64,000 nt of DNA, from assembly GCA_963842775.1 (NCBI GenBank), contig CAWJHQ010000011.1:434001-498000 (forward strand). The letters run 5' to 3'. Shown in pieces: positions 54,650 through 64,000 of this stretch (within the stretch, counting starts at the first letter, position 1; each line of letters starts with the position of its first letter). This stretch comes from R-RK-3 sp963842775 (GTDB lineage Bacteria; Pseudomonadota; Alphaproteobacteria; Rhizobiales; Rhodomicrobiaceae). A program made the position numbers and the translations under genes. The notes below the pieces were generated by a model. That model saw only the letters and a program-made list of their open reading frames with translations, did not search any database and had not been told where the DNA came from.

Positions 54650-55393
54650 TTACCATCTGTTGATTGGCAGTACGACCATCTGTGCGACCTGGACATGATC
54701 GGGTTGTGACAGCGCGAACATCACCGAGCGCGCGATGTCCTCCGGCTCCAGCGCCAGCTTGAACTGGTCGAAATAGGCCTTCTCCTTCGCCACATCACCG
54801 CGATAGCGGCGACGGATGATGCCCGTTTTCGTCAGGCCGGGATTGATCTCGGTCACGCGGATGCCGGTTTCCGCCAGTTCGCCGCGCAGCGTTTCGGTGA
54901 AGGCGTGGAGCGCGCTCTTGCTGGTCGAGTAGGCCGCCATGTCCGGGATGATGCGCAGCGCGTTGATGGAGCTCATCATGACGATGTCGCCGCGATCGCG
55001 CGCGACCATGTCCGGCAGGATCGCGCGGGTGACGCGTAGCGTGCCGATAAGGTTGGTTTCGAGGATGCCGGCCCAGTCCTCCATCGCGCCGATGTCGAAG
55101 CGCGTACGCCCGCCTATATCGTGGCCGGCATTGTTGATCAGCACGTCGATCGGGCCGAATGCCTCCGGCACGCTTGCCGGGAGGTCGGCGACGGCAGTCG
55201 CATCGGTGATGTCGAGCACGAGGGCGTGTGCCGCAGCGCCGAGTTCCGCGGCAAGCGCCTGTACGGGTCCGGCTTCGCGGTCGGCGAGGATGACGCGGCG
55301 TCCATCCGCAATGAGCGCGCGGCAGATGGCAGTGCCCATGCCGCCGGATGCGCCTGTGACAAGCGCGCAGCCTGTCCGGGTCTGATCGGCCAT
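54650..55393 (-). CDS. Short-chain dehydrogenase/reductase
   Basis: A 247-residue classical SDR: cofactor motif VTGASGGMG near residue 12, an acidic residue after strand 2 (LADREAG) that favours NAD, INNAGHD near 86, Ser in MMSSINALR and YSTSK near 155. ATG 55393 lies 4 bases after the metallohydrolase stop with AAAGGAGG upstream, so it is the last gene of the catabolic operon. It probably oxidises a hydroxyl intermediate. Confidence 0.9.
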   Translation of the reverse strand: MADQTRTGCALVTGASGGMGTAICRALIADGRRVILADREAGPVQALAAELGAAAHALVLDITDATAVADLPASVPEAFGPIDVLINNAGHDIGGRTRFDIGAMEDWAGILETNLIGTLRVTRAILPDMVARDRGDIVMMSSINALRIIPDMAAYSTSKSALHAFTETLRGELAETGIRVTEINPGLTKTGIIRRRYRGDVAKEKAYFDQFKLALEPEDIARSVMFALSQPDHVQVAQMVVLPINRW

Positions 55394-55397
55394 GTCG

Positions 55398-56225
55398 TCA
55401 CGCCTCCTTTGCTGGATTGAAACGCTTGCGCGGCTTGGGATCGGCGTCGAGCCGCGCCGCCACGCCTTCGAGGCCCGGGCCGGCGGGCGGATAGAGCGCC
55501 AGCACCAGCGGATCGTGGCCGGGGATGATGTGGTCGGGGCTGGTCGCAAGGGCCTCGATGCGATTGTAGCCCTCCAGCGTGTCGCCGATGTTGTAGGTCG
55601 TGGTGAAAACACGCCGCTCATCGAGATGGCGGAAGAAATGCGCGGTGTCGGAGGCGACCATCACGTAGCCGCGCCGCGTCTTCACGCGCACGGCCTGCAG
55701 TCCTTTGGAATGTCCGCCGGTGAAATGCAGCGTGATGCCCGGCGCCAGCTCGGAATCGCCGTCGTGGAAGCGGACGTCGTCGGCGTAGAGGCGGCGCACC
55801 AGCGTGACGATGTCATCGGCCTCGAAGGGATGGCGCATATAGGCGTGGCACATGCAGCGGCCGGTCGCGAACTGCATCTCGCAATCCTGCAGATGGAAGC
55901 GGGCGCGCGGGAACAGGTCGATATTGCCGGCATGGTCGTAATGCAGATGGGTGAGGATGACGTCGGTGACGGTCTCCGGCTCGATGCCGATGCGCTTCAG
56001 CCCTTCGGCTACGGGCGTCACCATCTGCCGGCCGCGCTCGGCGCCGGATTTGGCGCTGAAGCCGGTGTCCACCACGAAGGTGCGGGCTTCGTTGCGGATC
56101 GCCCAGACCGAATAGTCGAGCGGCATGTCGGTATCGTGAGGGTCGCCGCCGATAAAATTCTCCGATGACCGGCGCGGCCCGAAGCCATATTTGATGGCAT
56201 AGACCTCATAGATGTCGTCGCTCAT
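55398..56225 (-). CDS. Metallo-beta-lactamase-fold hydrolase, AHL-lactonase type
   Basis: A 275-residue protein. The zinc motif is HLHYDHAGN near residue 93, with later ligands in TGGHSKGLQ, ASDTAHFF and IPGHDP. The overall pattern (PLDYSVWAIRNEARTFVVDTGF at the N-terminus) is that of N-acyl-homoserine lactonase-like enzymes. In this operon a lactone of the imported compound is a likelier substrate than a quorum signal. That is inference. Confidence 0.87.
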   Translation of the reverse strand: MSDDIYEVYAIKYGFGPRRSSENFIGGDPHDTDMPLDYSVWAIRNEARTFVVDTGFSAKSGAERGRQMVTPVAEGLKRIGIEPETVTDVILTHLHYDHAGNIDLFPRARFHLQDCEMQFATGRCMCHAYMRHPFEADDIVTLVRRLYADDVRFHDGDSELAPGITLHFTGGHSKGLQAVRVKTRRGYVMVASDTAHFFRHLDERRVFTTTYNIGDTLEGYNRIEALATSPDHIIPGHDPLVLALYPPAGPGLEGVAARLDADPKPRKRFNPAKEA

Positions 56226-56278
56226 GGCTGGCGATCCTTCGCGTTTCCTTTCAACAGGCCTCTCAGCGGGCGCGGTTG

Positions 56279-56427
56279 CCCTCTCCCCTTGCGGGAGAGG
56301 GCGGCGCCGTGAAACGGCGACCGGGTGAGGGGAAGAAACCTCTCCTCGAATCCGGAACTTGCCGCGATGTCGTCCCCCTCACCCGGCCGCCTTCGGCGTC
56401 CGCCCTCTCCCGCAAGGGGAGAGGGCA
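56279..56427. repeat. Facing pair of REP-like palindromes
   Basis: Two elements in inverted orientation (56279-56333 and 56374-56427) each contain CCCTCTCCCC-TTGC-GGGAGAGGG or its complement, with a GGTGAGGGG tail. They lie between the hydrolase and aldehyde dehydrogenase genes and form a long potential mRNA hairpin. Confidence 0.75.
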
Positions 56428-56480
56428 ATTCCGAGCGGATGCAGGCCTTCTCACGAGGGCACCATTGGCGACGCTATCCC

Positions 56481-57964
56481 TCAGCGCATCACGAACGGGT
56501 TCGGCACATTGCCGCTCACGTCGATCCAGACGCTCTTCTCCTGGAGATATTCGCGGATGGCGGACATGCCGTTCTCGCGGCCGAGCCCGGAGCGCTTATA
56601 GCCGCCAAAGGGCGACATGTAGCTGACGGCTCGGTAGGTGTTCACCCAGACCGTGCCGGCCTCCAGCCGCTCCGACATCGTCAGCGCGCGGCGGATGCGA
56701 TTGGGTCCATACGCCGGCAGCGAGGCCGAACAACGTGTCGTTGGCGATCGCGATCGCCTCCTCTTCATCGTCGAAGGGGATGATGGAGAGCACCGGGCCG
56801 AACACCTCCTCCTGGGCGATGCGCATGTCCGGCTTCACGTCGGTGAAGATCGTCGGCTCGACGAACCAGCCGTTGCCGCATTCCGGACGCGACGCGGGCG
56901 TGCCGCCCAGCACCAACTGCGCGCCTTCGCCCTTGGCGATGTCGATATAGTCCAGCACTTTCTTGATATTGCGGCCGCGTGGTGATCGGGCCGACCTGCG
57001 TCGCGGTGTCCAGCGGATTGCCCATCTTGCGCGGTGCGGGCGAGCGCCAGCAGCTCGTCGACGAAGCGGTCGTGGATCGAGCGATGCACCAGCGCGCGCG
57101 ATCCGGCGATGCAGGTCTGGCCGGTGGCGGCGAAGATGCCGGAGACCACGCCCTTCACCGCGTCGTCGAGCTCGGCATCGTCGAACACGATGTTGGCCGA
57201 CTTGCCGCCCAGCTCCAGCGTCACGGGCTTGATGCTGCGCGCGGCCAGTTCGTAGACGCTCTGCCCGGTGCGGTCGCCGCCGGTGAAGGCGACCTTGGCC
57301 ACGCGCGGGTGCGAGACCAGCGGCTCGCCGATCTCATTGCCGAAGCCGGTGACGATGTTGACGACGCCCGGCGGGAAGCCGGCCTTCTCGAACAGCTTGC
57401 CGAACTCCAGCGCGGACACGGAGGAGAATTCCGACGGCTTCCACGACCACCGTATTGCCGGCCGCCAGCGCGGGCGCGAGCTTCCACGCCGCCAGCATCA
57501 GCGGCGAATTCCAGGGCGTGATCGCGGCGATGACGCCGAGCGGCTCTTCGCGCGTGAAGTTGAACACGCCCGGCTTGTCGATCGGGAATGACGCGGCCTT
57601 CGATCTTGTCGGCGAGGCCGCCGAAATAATAGAACCATTGCGGGATGTAATTGAGCTGGCCGCGCATCTCGGCGATGAGCTTGCCGTTATCGGTGGTCTC
57701 GATCTCGGCGAGATGCGCGGCCTCGGCCGCGATGAGATCGCCGAGCTTGCGCAGCAGCGCGCCGCGGGCGCTGGCGGTCAGGCCGCGCCAGCTCTTGTCG
57801 CGGAAGGCCTTGTGCGCGGCATCGACGGCGGCATCCACATCGGCCACCGTGCCGCGCGGAACCTGCGCCCAGGCGGAGCCGAGGAAGGGATTCTCCGTTT
57901 CGAATGTCTCGCCGCCGGCGGCCTCGACCCAGCGTCCGCCGATGAGCATCTGATTTTTGTCCAT
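56481..57964 (-). CDS. NAD(P)-dependent aldehyde dehydrogenase (frameshifted)
   Basis: About 493 residues in four or five frame pieces. ATG 57964 follows GGAAGGAAGAG. Seen in order are LIGGRWVEAAGGETFETENP, ITPWNSPLMLAAWKLAPALAAGNTVV, GFGNEIGEPLVSHP, VTLELGGKSANIVFDDAELD with the catalytic Glu, GQTCIAGSRALVH with the catalytic Cys, QEEVFGPVLSIIPFDDEEEA and the end MSPFGGYKRSGLGREN. Breaks lie near 57590, 57430, 57030-57040, 56985 and 56720. All catalytic residues are intact. It oxidises an aldehyde to the acid. Confidence 0.85.
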
Positions 57965-58032
57965 GGTCTCTTCCTTCCCGCGCATTGGATTCAACCGGAT
58001 GATCGCACGCGCTCGCCTCGGGCGCAGTCGCT

Positions 58033-58155
58033 CCCTCTCCCATGGGGAGAGGGCTGGGGTGAGGGGGTACGGACTATCCGTCGAGGCGAGATCTTACCAA
58101 ACCGATAGCTCTTACCCCCTCACCCTGTCCCTCTCCCGACGATAGGAGAGGGGAA
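58033..58155. repeat. Facing pair of REP-like palindromes
   Basis: Copies at 58033-58069 (CCCTCTCCCATGGGGAGAGGG, then GGTGAGGGGGTA) and, inverted, at 58112-58155 lie between the aldehyde dehydrogenase and the decarboxylase-like gene. Same family as at 56.3 and 63.5 kb. Confidence 0.72.
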
Positions 58156-58185
58156 CCGGATGCAACCGACGGCGCCCGCAGCCGC

Positions 58186-58563
58186 CTACTTCTCCAGCTC
58201 GGCGAAAGCTTCGCGCGCAATGCGGAACGAGTCCACCCCTGCCGGGACGCCGCAATAGATCGCCACCTGCAGGAACACCTCGCGGATCTCCTCCTTTGTC
58301 ACGCCGTTCTTCAGCGCGCCCTTCACATGCATCTTCAGCTCATGCGGACGGTTGAGCGCGCTGATCATGGCGAGGTTGATGATGGAGCGCGTCTTCTTCG
58401 GCAGGCCGTCGCGGCCCCAGATCGCTCCCCAGCAATATTCGGTCACCAGCTCCTGCATCGGGCGGTTGAAGTCGTCGGCCGAGGCGAACGACTTCTCGAC
58501 ATACTCCGCGCCGAGGACGGATTTGCGGATTTCCAGGCCACGTTCGAACACTTCCTTGGACAT
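58186..58563 (-). CDS. Carboxymuconolactone decarboxylase-family protein
   Basis: A 125-residue protein with the CMD fold signature: EYCWGAIWGRDGLPKKTRSIINLAM and HVKGALKNGVTKEEIREVFLQVAIYCGVPAG. It resembles PcaC-type decarboxylases rather than AhpD, because the CxxC pair is absent. In this context it may decarboxylate or isomerise a lactone intermediate, close to the lactonase-type hydrolase. Confidence 0.87.
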   Translation of the reverse strand: MSKEVFERGLEIRKSVLGAEYVEKSFASADDFNRPMQELVTEYCWGAIWGRDGLPKKTRSIINLAMISALNRPHELKMHVKGALKNGVTKEEIREVFLQVAIYCGVPAGVDSFRIAREAFAELEK

Positions 58564-58613
58564 TCACTTAGCTCCGGTTGGTTGAGTTCTATCGCTTTTT
58601 TCGTTTGAGCATG

Positions 58614-58657
58614 ATCTTCATCGCAAAACCGGTTCCCACTTTTGCGGATCATGCTCT
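58614..58657. repeat. Short dispersed palindrome (AAACCGGTTCCCACTTTT core)
   Basis: Arms GAGCATGATC and GATCATGCTC flank the core CGCAAAACCGGTTCCCACTTTTGCG. The core is the reverse complement of that in the 41921 element. It overlaps the last codons of the binding-protein gene by two bases. Confidence 0.7.
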
Positions 58658-59889
58658 ATTGCTTGACCCAGATGGGCTTGGCCACGGCGATATCGTCCGG
58701 ATAGACGGTGACGGACACGCCTTTCTGCCACTGCACGACGCAGAAGCTGGCATCGACCCGGCGGCCCTTCTCATCGAATTTGAGGCGTCCGCCAGGGAAA
58801 TAGCGGGCCGCCCCTTCGCGCGTGTCGATGGTCCGCAGCGCCTGGGCAACGGCTTCCTTGTCCGCCTTGCCGGCAGCTTCCAGGGCTTCCTTGACGATCC
58901 ACATATCGCCGTAGGTCGAGATGGCGTTCTGGGTGAGCCAGGGCTCGCCAAATTTGGCTTTCAGGTCGGCCTGCAGCTTGTCGTGGCCCTTGGAGCCCCA
59001 GTTGCCGACAATCGTCATGAGGCCCTCCAGCAGACTGGGGTCCATGGTCTTGAGAAGGTCGGGATCGGCCGCGGAACGGTGAAGGTGAGTACGGGTACGC
59101 GCGCCTGGGCGAGGCCGAACTCGTTCATCTTCTCCAGGAAAAGCTTGGCGTCGGAGATGGCCGTCGGCACGAACAGCAGGAGATCGGGCCGGTTGGCGCG
59201 GACGCGCTGGACGAGCGGCGTCGCATCGGCCAGCGGCGGGGTCCAGGTCTCGTCGAACAGCAGCTCGAGGCCCAGCTCCTTGGCCAGACGCTCGCGCATC
59301 GGCTTGACGGAGGACTGCGAGGACGCCGTGTTGTCGGTGATGATCGCGATCTTCTTCGGCCGCTTGCCGGAAGCCGCCTCCGCGAGGCGGATGATCTCGG
59401 GCACGCGCGCTCGGACATGTCGCCGGCCGTTGCCGAGGTCTGGAACACATATTTGAGGCCGCGGCTGGTGATGAGGTCCGAGAAGGACAGCGTGAGGAAC
59501 GGCAGCCCGGCGCGTTCGGTGACTTCGGTCGCGGCAAGGGTGAAGGAGGACAGGTAGGAGCCGGTCGCGGCGACCATGTCCGGCTCCTGCGCGACCATGC
59601 GCTGCGCGGCGTTCTTCGCTTTCTCGGTCGAGTCGCCGGCATCGATGAGGACGATCTTCAGCTTCGCCCCGCCCAGCGATTTGATGCCGCCGGCCGCGTT
59701 GATATGCTCGACGCCGAGCTCCGCGCCCATGCGCATGATATTGCCGGGCCGCGCATAGATGCCCGACAGCGGCACGAGCACGCCGACCTTCACTTCGGCC
59801 GGATTCTGCTGCGCATAGGCCGGCGCGGCGCCGAGGCCGACGGCGGTCAGCGCGAGGGCTGACAGGGCTGTCTTCAACGTCTTGAACAT
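58656..59889 (-). CDS. Branched-chain amino acid-type ABC transporter substrate-binding protein (frameshifted)
   Basis: About 410 residues. A signal peptide (MFKTLKTALSALALTAVGLG, ending AYA) is followed by VGVLVPLSGIYARPGNIMRMG, GAKLKIVLIDAGDS and VAATGSYLSSFTLAATEVTE in one frame. EIIRLAEAASGKRPKKIAII and RANRPDLLLFVPTAISDA are in a second, and LLEGLMTIVGNWGSKGHDKL to the end WVKQ in a third. Breaks lie near 59405 and 59075. It is the type I periplasmic receptor for the second Liv importer. Confidence 0.85.
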
Positions 59890-59951
59890 CACTCGTCCCT
59901 CCCTGGGATCGTTTCTTGTCGCGTCTGCTGTTGCCCCGGCCGGTGCGACGC

Positions 59952-60664
<713 letters not shown>

Positions 60665-62425
60665 GGGCCGCAATCCATTTTTTGCCGAGATAGGCCTCGA
60701 TGACGCGCGGGTCGCGGGTGATCGCCTCCGGCACGCCCTCCGCAAGCACTGCGCCGTGGTCGAGCACCACGAAGCGGTCCACCAGCCGCACCATGGCCTG
60801 CATGGTGTGCTCGATGATGACGATGGTGATGCCTTCCTCCGCGAGCCGGCGCACGACCGCGATCACCTCGTCCACCTCGCCCGGGCCGAGGCCGGCAAGC
60901 GTTTCATCGAGCAGCAGGAGGTGCGGCTGGCCGGCGAGCGCGCGCGCGAGCTCCATCAGCCGCAGCTCCTTGGTGGTGAGCTCGCCGGCCATCTTGTCGG
61001 CGGATCGCGCCAGCCCGACGCGCGCGAATGGCCGCCTTGGCCGGGCGATGCGCCTCGCGTCCTGATCGGCGGCGTGGACGTAGGCGCCGACCAGCACATT
61101 CTCGGCCACCGACATGCGCGCGAACGGGCGCATGATCTGGAAGGTGCGGCCCACGCCCCCGCTCGGCGAGGACATGGGGCTTGGCGCCGATCATGTTGCG
61201 GCCGAACAGGAGCACCTCGCCGCCATCCGGGCGGATGAAGCCGTTGAGCAGGTTGAAGACCGTGGTCTTGCCCGCGCCGTTCGGGCCGATGATGCCGAGG
61301 ATCGCCCCCTTGCGGACCTGGAACGACACCTCGCTCACCGCCTTCAGCCCGCCGAAGATTTGGAGAGGTTGCGCACATCGAGAATGACCTCGCCATCCGG
61401 CGCGCCCGTCCGGCGCGGCGCGGCGAGCTGGGTGACGTTGCCGGCCGCTTCGGGCGCGATTTGCGGCGCGGCGCGCGAGCGCAGGCGCAGGAGATCGCGG
61501 ACCTTCCAGTAGACGCCTTCCGGCGCGGTCAGGATCACCACGATGATGGCGAAGCCGTAGATCACGCCCTGGATGCCGGGCAGCCGCGCGCCGAGCTCGG
61601 CGTGCAGGATCTCGCTGACGGGAATGAGGATCGCCGCGCCGATCACCGGCCCCCAGACCGTGCCGACGCCGCCGAACATGGCCACCATCAGCGCCTGCGC
61701 GGAGACCAGCATGCCGAACACCGCCGGCGGCGTCACCACCAGCAGCACCACCGCGTAGAAGCCGCCGATCGCGCCGGCGATCGCGCCGGACATGCCGATG
61801 GCCTTGAGCTTCCAGGCCCGCGTGTCGATGCCGGCCGCCTCGGCCGCGGCCTCGTTCTGCTTGATGGCGAGCAGCGACATGCCGAAGCGCGAGCGCTCGA
61901 TGGCGCGGGTGAGCAGGATGATCGCGACCGTGAGCGCCAGCGCGATGAAGGTGTAGACCCGGTCGTCGCTGAACTGCATGTAGGCGGCCGGCGCCTCGCG
62001 ATGCATCGGCAGCGAGACTTCCTGGTAGCCGAGCCATTCGAACACGTAGAGCAGCGCCAGCGGATAGGCGAGCATGGCCAGCGCGAAATAATGCCCGCGC
62101 AGCCGGAAGGTCGGCAGGCCGATCAGCAGGCCGGCAAGCCCGCCCAGGACGGCCGCCACCGGGATCGAGAACCACGGCGTGATGCCCCAATGCACCTGCG
62201 CCAGCACCGTCGTATAGGCGCCGAGGCCGAAGAAGGCGGCATGGCCGAACGAGACGAGGCCGGTGTAGCCGCGAGAACAGGTTCCAGGAGAGGCCCATGC
62301 ACGCCCAGACCAGCACCAGCGTCAGCATGAGCTGGTAGTAGGAGTTGCGTGATCATCAGGCTGACAGCCGCGAAGGCGACAGCGAAGCCGATGACGGGCA
62401 GTAGGGAGCGCAGCCGGTTGCACCA

Positions 62426-63384
62426 TCATGTCCGCTCCGCGACGCGTCCGAAGAAGCCCTGCGGCCGCAGGAAGATGATCAGCAGGAAGACGACGAAGAT
62501 CGCGGTGTTCTGCAGCTGGGTCGGCAGGATCAGCGTCGAGAGCTGCTGCACGAGGCCGATGGTGATGCCGCCCCAGAACGCGCCCGGCGTCGAGCCCATG
62601 CCGCCCAGCACCACGCCGGCGTACATGACGATCACGAAGTCCAGCCCGACATAGGGATGGAACGGATAGTTGGTGGCGAGCAGCCCGCCGGCGATGCGCG
62701 GTGATGCCGACGCCGAGCGCGAAGGCGAAGCGATGCGCCTGGTCGACGTCGATGCCCATGTAGGTGGCGGCATCGGGGTTGTCGGCGGCGGCGCGCAGCG
62801 CCTTGCCGAGCCGTCGAGCGGGAGATGAACAGCCAGACCGCTGCGATCACGCCGATGGTAAGAAGCGCCGCCACGCCGCGCGACTGGTTGACGAACACGC
62901 TGACATGATCGCCCCAGAGCGGCCCGATCTCCCAGGCGCTCGACGGTGAGCGGCGTGCGCAGCGCTGCGGCACCGAGCCGAACAGGATCAGGCCGCCGTT
63001 CTGGAGCATCAGCGCGATGCCGAGGGTCAGGATGAGCTGGGCGTAGTGGCCCTCGCCGTCGAGCGCGGCGGTGCGCATGCCGGTGACGCGCGAGATCAGC
63101 AGGCGGTGCAGCACGTAGCCGACCACGAACACCACCGGCCCGGCCATGATGGCGGCGACGAACGGACCGTAGGTCGCGCCGAAGAGGGTGGAGACGCCGA
63201 GGAAGGTGAGGATGTAGTAGGCGGCGTACATGCCGAGCATCATGAAGTCGCCCTGGGCGAAGTTGATGACCCGCATCACGCCGAAGATGAGGCCGAGCCC
63301 CACGCACATCAGGCCGTAGATCGTGCCGAGCAGCAGGCCGGCGGCAAACGCCTGCAGGATATTCTCGACGGTTTGCGCGATCAT
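62426..63384 (-). CDS. livH: Branched-chain amino acid-type ABC transporter permease LivH (frameshifted)
   Basis: About 319 residues. The start is MIAQTVENILQAFAAGLLLG with the family hallmark VINFAQGDFMMLGMY, then LILTLGIALMLQNGGLILFG. The C-terminal part is in another frame with GVVLGGMGSTPGAFWGGITIGL and RPQGFFGRVAERT. Breaks lie near 62940, 62815 and 62700. The stop overlaps the livM start as ATGA. Confidence 0.85.
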
Positions 63385-63415
63385 GGAGCCACCCTCCGGG
63401 AGGAGCGCCCCAATG

Positions 63416-63576
63416 CCCCCTCACCCGGCCGCCTGACGGCGTCCGCCCTCTCCCGCGAGGGGAGAGGGCCACTCCATGCGGATGATGGGCTATGCCTTAC
63501 AGTTGGCAGGGTGTAGCCCTCTCCCCTCGCGGGAGAGGGCGGCGAGGTCCGCAGGACCGAAGCCGGGTGAGGGGGC
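63416..63576. repeat. Facing pair of REP-like palindromes
   Basis: Copies at 63416-63470 and, inverted, 63515-63576 share CCCTCTCCC-GCGAGG-GGAGAGGG with a GTGAGGGGG tail. They separate the MmgE/PrpD gene from livH. Confidence 0.75.
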
Positions 63577-63689
63577 TTTGGCAAAGGTGCCTCTATAGGA
63601 GACGGAGCGATCCTGCCCAAGGTGACCACATTAAATACCTTCATGCTTTCGGACTTTCCCGCTCGCTTCGAGGATGGCCTGCGCGTCTG

Positions 63690-64000
63690 TCAGTTCAACG
63701 CCGATCGGCGTGCGGCGAGGCGCGTCTCCTCCAGCGCGCAGAGCCGCGCGACGAGGCCGGCGTCGGGCGCATCCTCCAGCGTGTCGATCAGAGCTTCGAT
63801 TTCATTGGCGCGGGCCCCGCCGATAACCGCGGCGGCGGATTGCCGGAAGCGTGCGCGGACCTCGGCGTCGGTCGCCTGCACGACGTCATCCAGGCGCTCG
63901 GTGGCCTGCGAGCCGTCAGCGTATTCGACCCGAACCTCTGCGCCCTGTTTGCCGGGGAAAGCGGCGGTGAAGCCGGCCTCGGGCTCGACGCTGGTGAGGG
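63690..64000 (-). CDS. MmgE/PrpD-family protein, C-terminal part (continues beyond the window)
   Basis: 103 residues are visible. They match the C-terminal end of MmgE/PrpD proteins: AAFPGKQGAEVRVEYADGSQ, then a helix-rich tail (EVRARFRQSAAAVIGGARAN, LIDTLEDAPDAG). The best-known member is 2-methylcitrate dehydratase, but many paralogues act on other carboxylates and are found beside Liv transporters. The start lies at coordinates above 64000. It probably heads the minus-strand catabolic operon. Confidence 0.8.
   Translation of the reverse strand, partial: LTSVEPEAGFTAAFPGKQGAEVRVEYADGSQATERLDDVVQATDAEVRARFRQSAAAVIGGARANEIEALIDTLEDAPDAGLVARLCALEETRLAARRSALN

Noticed and set aside
61461..62330. 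Long plus-strand frame opposite the LivM half
   Set aside because: Arg/Asp/His-rich shadow of a conserved permease. No motif or start signal.

Overview
The window looks like chromosome of a high-GC alphaproteobacterium, most likely of the order Hyphomicrobiales (Bradyrhizobium/Xanthobacteraceae-like). The evidence is a Tad/Cpa pilus locus, two Liv-type transport operons with catabolic neighbours, two perfect matches to the EcfG general-stress promoter (GGAAC-N16/17-CGTT), and many copies of two palindromic repeat families that are common in this order. Genus cannot be assigned from the sequence alone. About 22 genes are complete in content but broken by single-base shifts, so the assembly probably carries indel errors. 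Such genes are reported over their full span.

Layout. 1-6.25 kb (+): acyl-CoA ligase (5' end outside the window) followed by a complete Liv-type ABC importer (livG, livH, livM, binding protein, livF). 6.3-17.9 kb: mixed single genes: HbpS/GlcG-like protein, PGRP amidase, a divergent GntR regulator/cupin pair, GFA protein, zinc-type alcohol dehydrogenase, a CHAT-domain remnant, GNAT acetyltransferase, two secreted von Willebrand factor A proteins, DUF899 protein, and a divergent TetR/glutathione-transferase pair with two matching operators, then SnoaL and DoxX proteins. 18.4-31.0 kb: a Tad pilus island with three tandem Flp pilins, cpaA, cpaB, cpaC, a small secreted protein and tadD on the plus strand. 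tadG, cpaE, tadA, tadB and tadC are on the minus strand, and two TadE-like pseudopilins on the plus strand.

31-42.6 kb: short-chain dehydrogenase, an OsmU/YehZYXW-type osmoprotectant importer (heavily frameshifted), a DHA2-type MFS exporter, a second DUF899 gene and a tiny membrane peptide (each behind an EcfG-type promoter), a winged-helix/TPR regulator, an NmrA-like protein whose C-terminus comes from a repeat, and a secreted cupin. 42.6-50.7 kb: an accessory islet that starts at a truncated glutathione transferase and runs to tRNA-Lys(CTT). It holds an HNH protein, an IS5-family element, two DNA-binding proteins, a tyrosine recombinase, an XRE-type regulator, a J-domain/membrane-protein pair and an MmeI-like restriction-modification gene. 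51-54.6 kb: two paralogous secreted proteins with inverted repeat elements around one of them, a methyltransferase-like gene and an AT-richer orphan gene.

54.6-64 kb (-): a second catabolic operon. It holds an MmgE/PrpD protein (partial), livH, a livM-livG fusion, livF, binding protein, carboxymuconolactone-decarboxylase-like protein, aldehyde dehydrogenase, lactonase-type metallohydrolase and short-chain dehydrogenase. Together these suggest import and oxidation of a small carboxylic or cyclic compound. The substrate cannot be read from the sequence.
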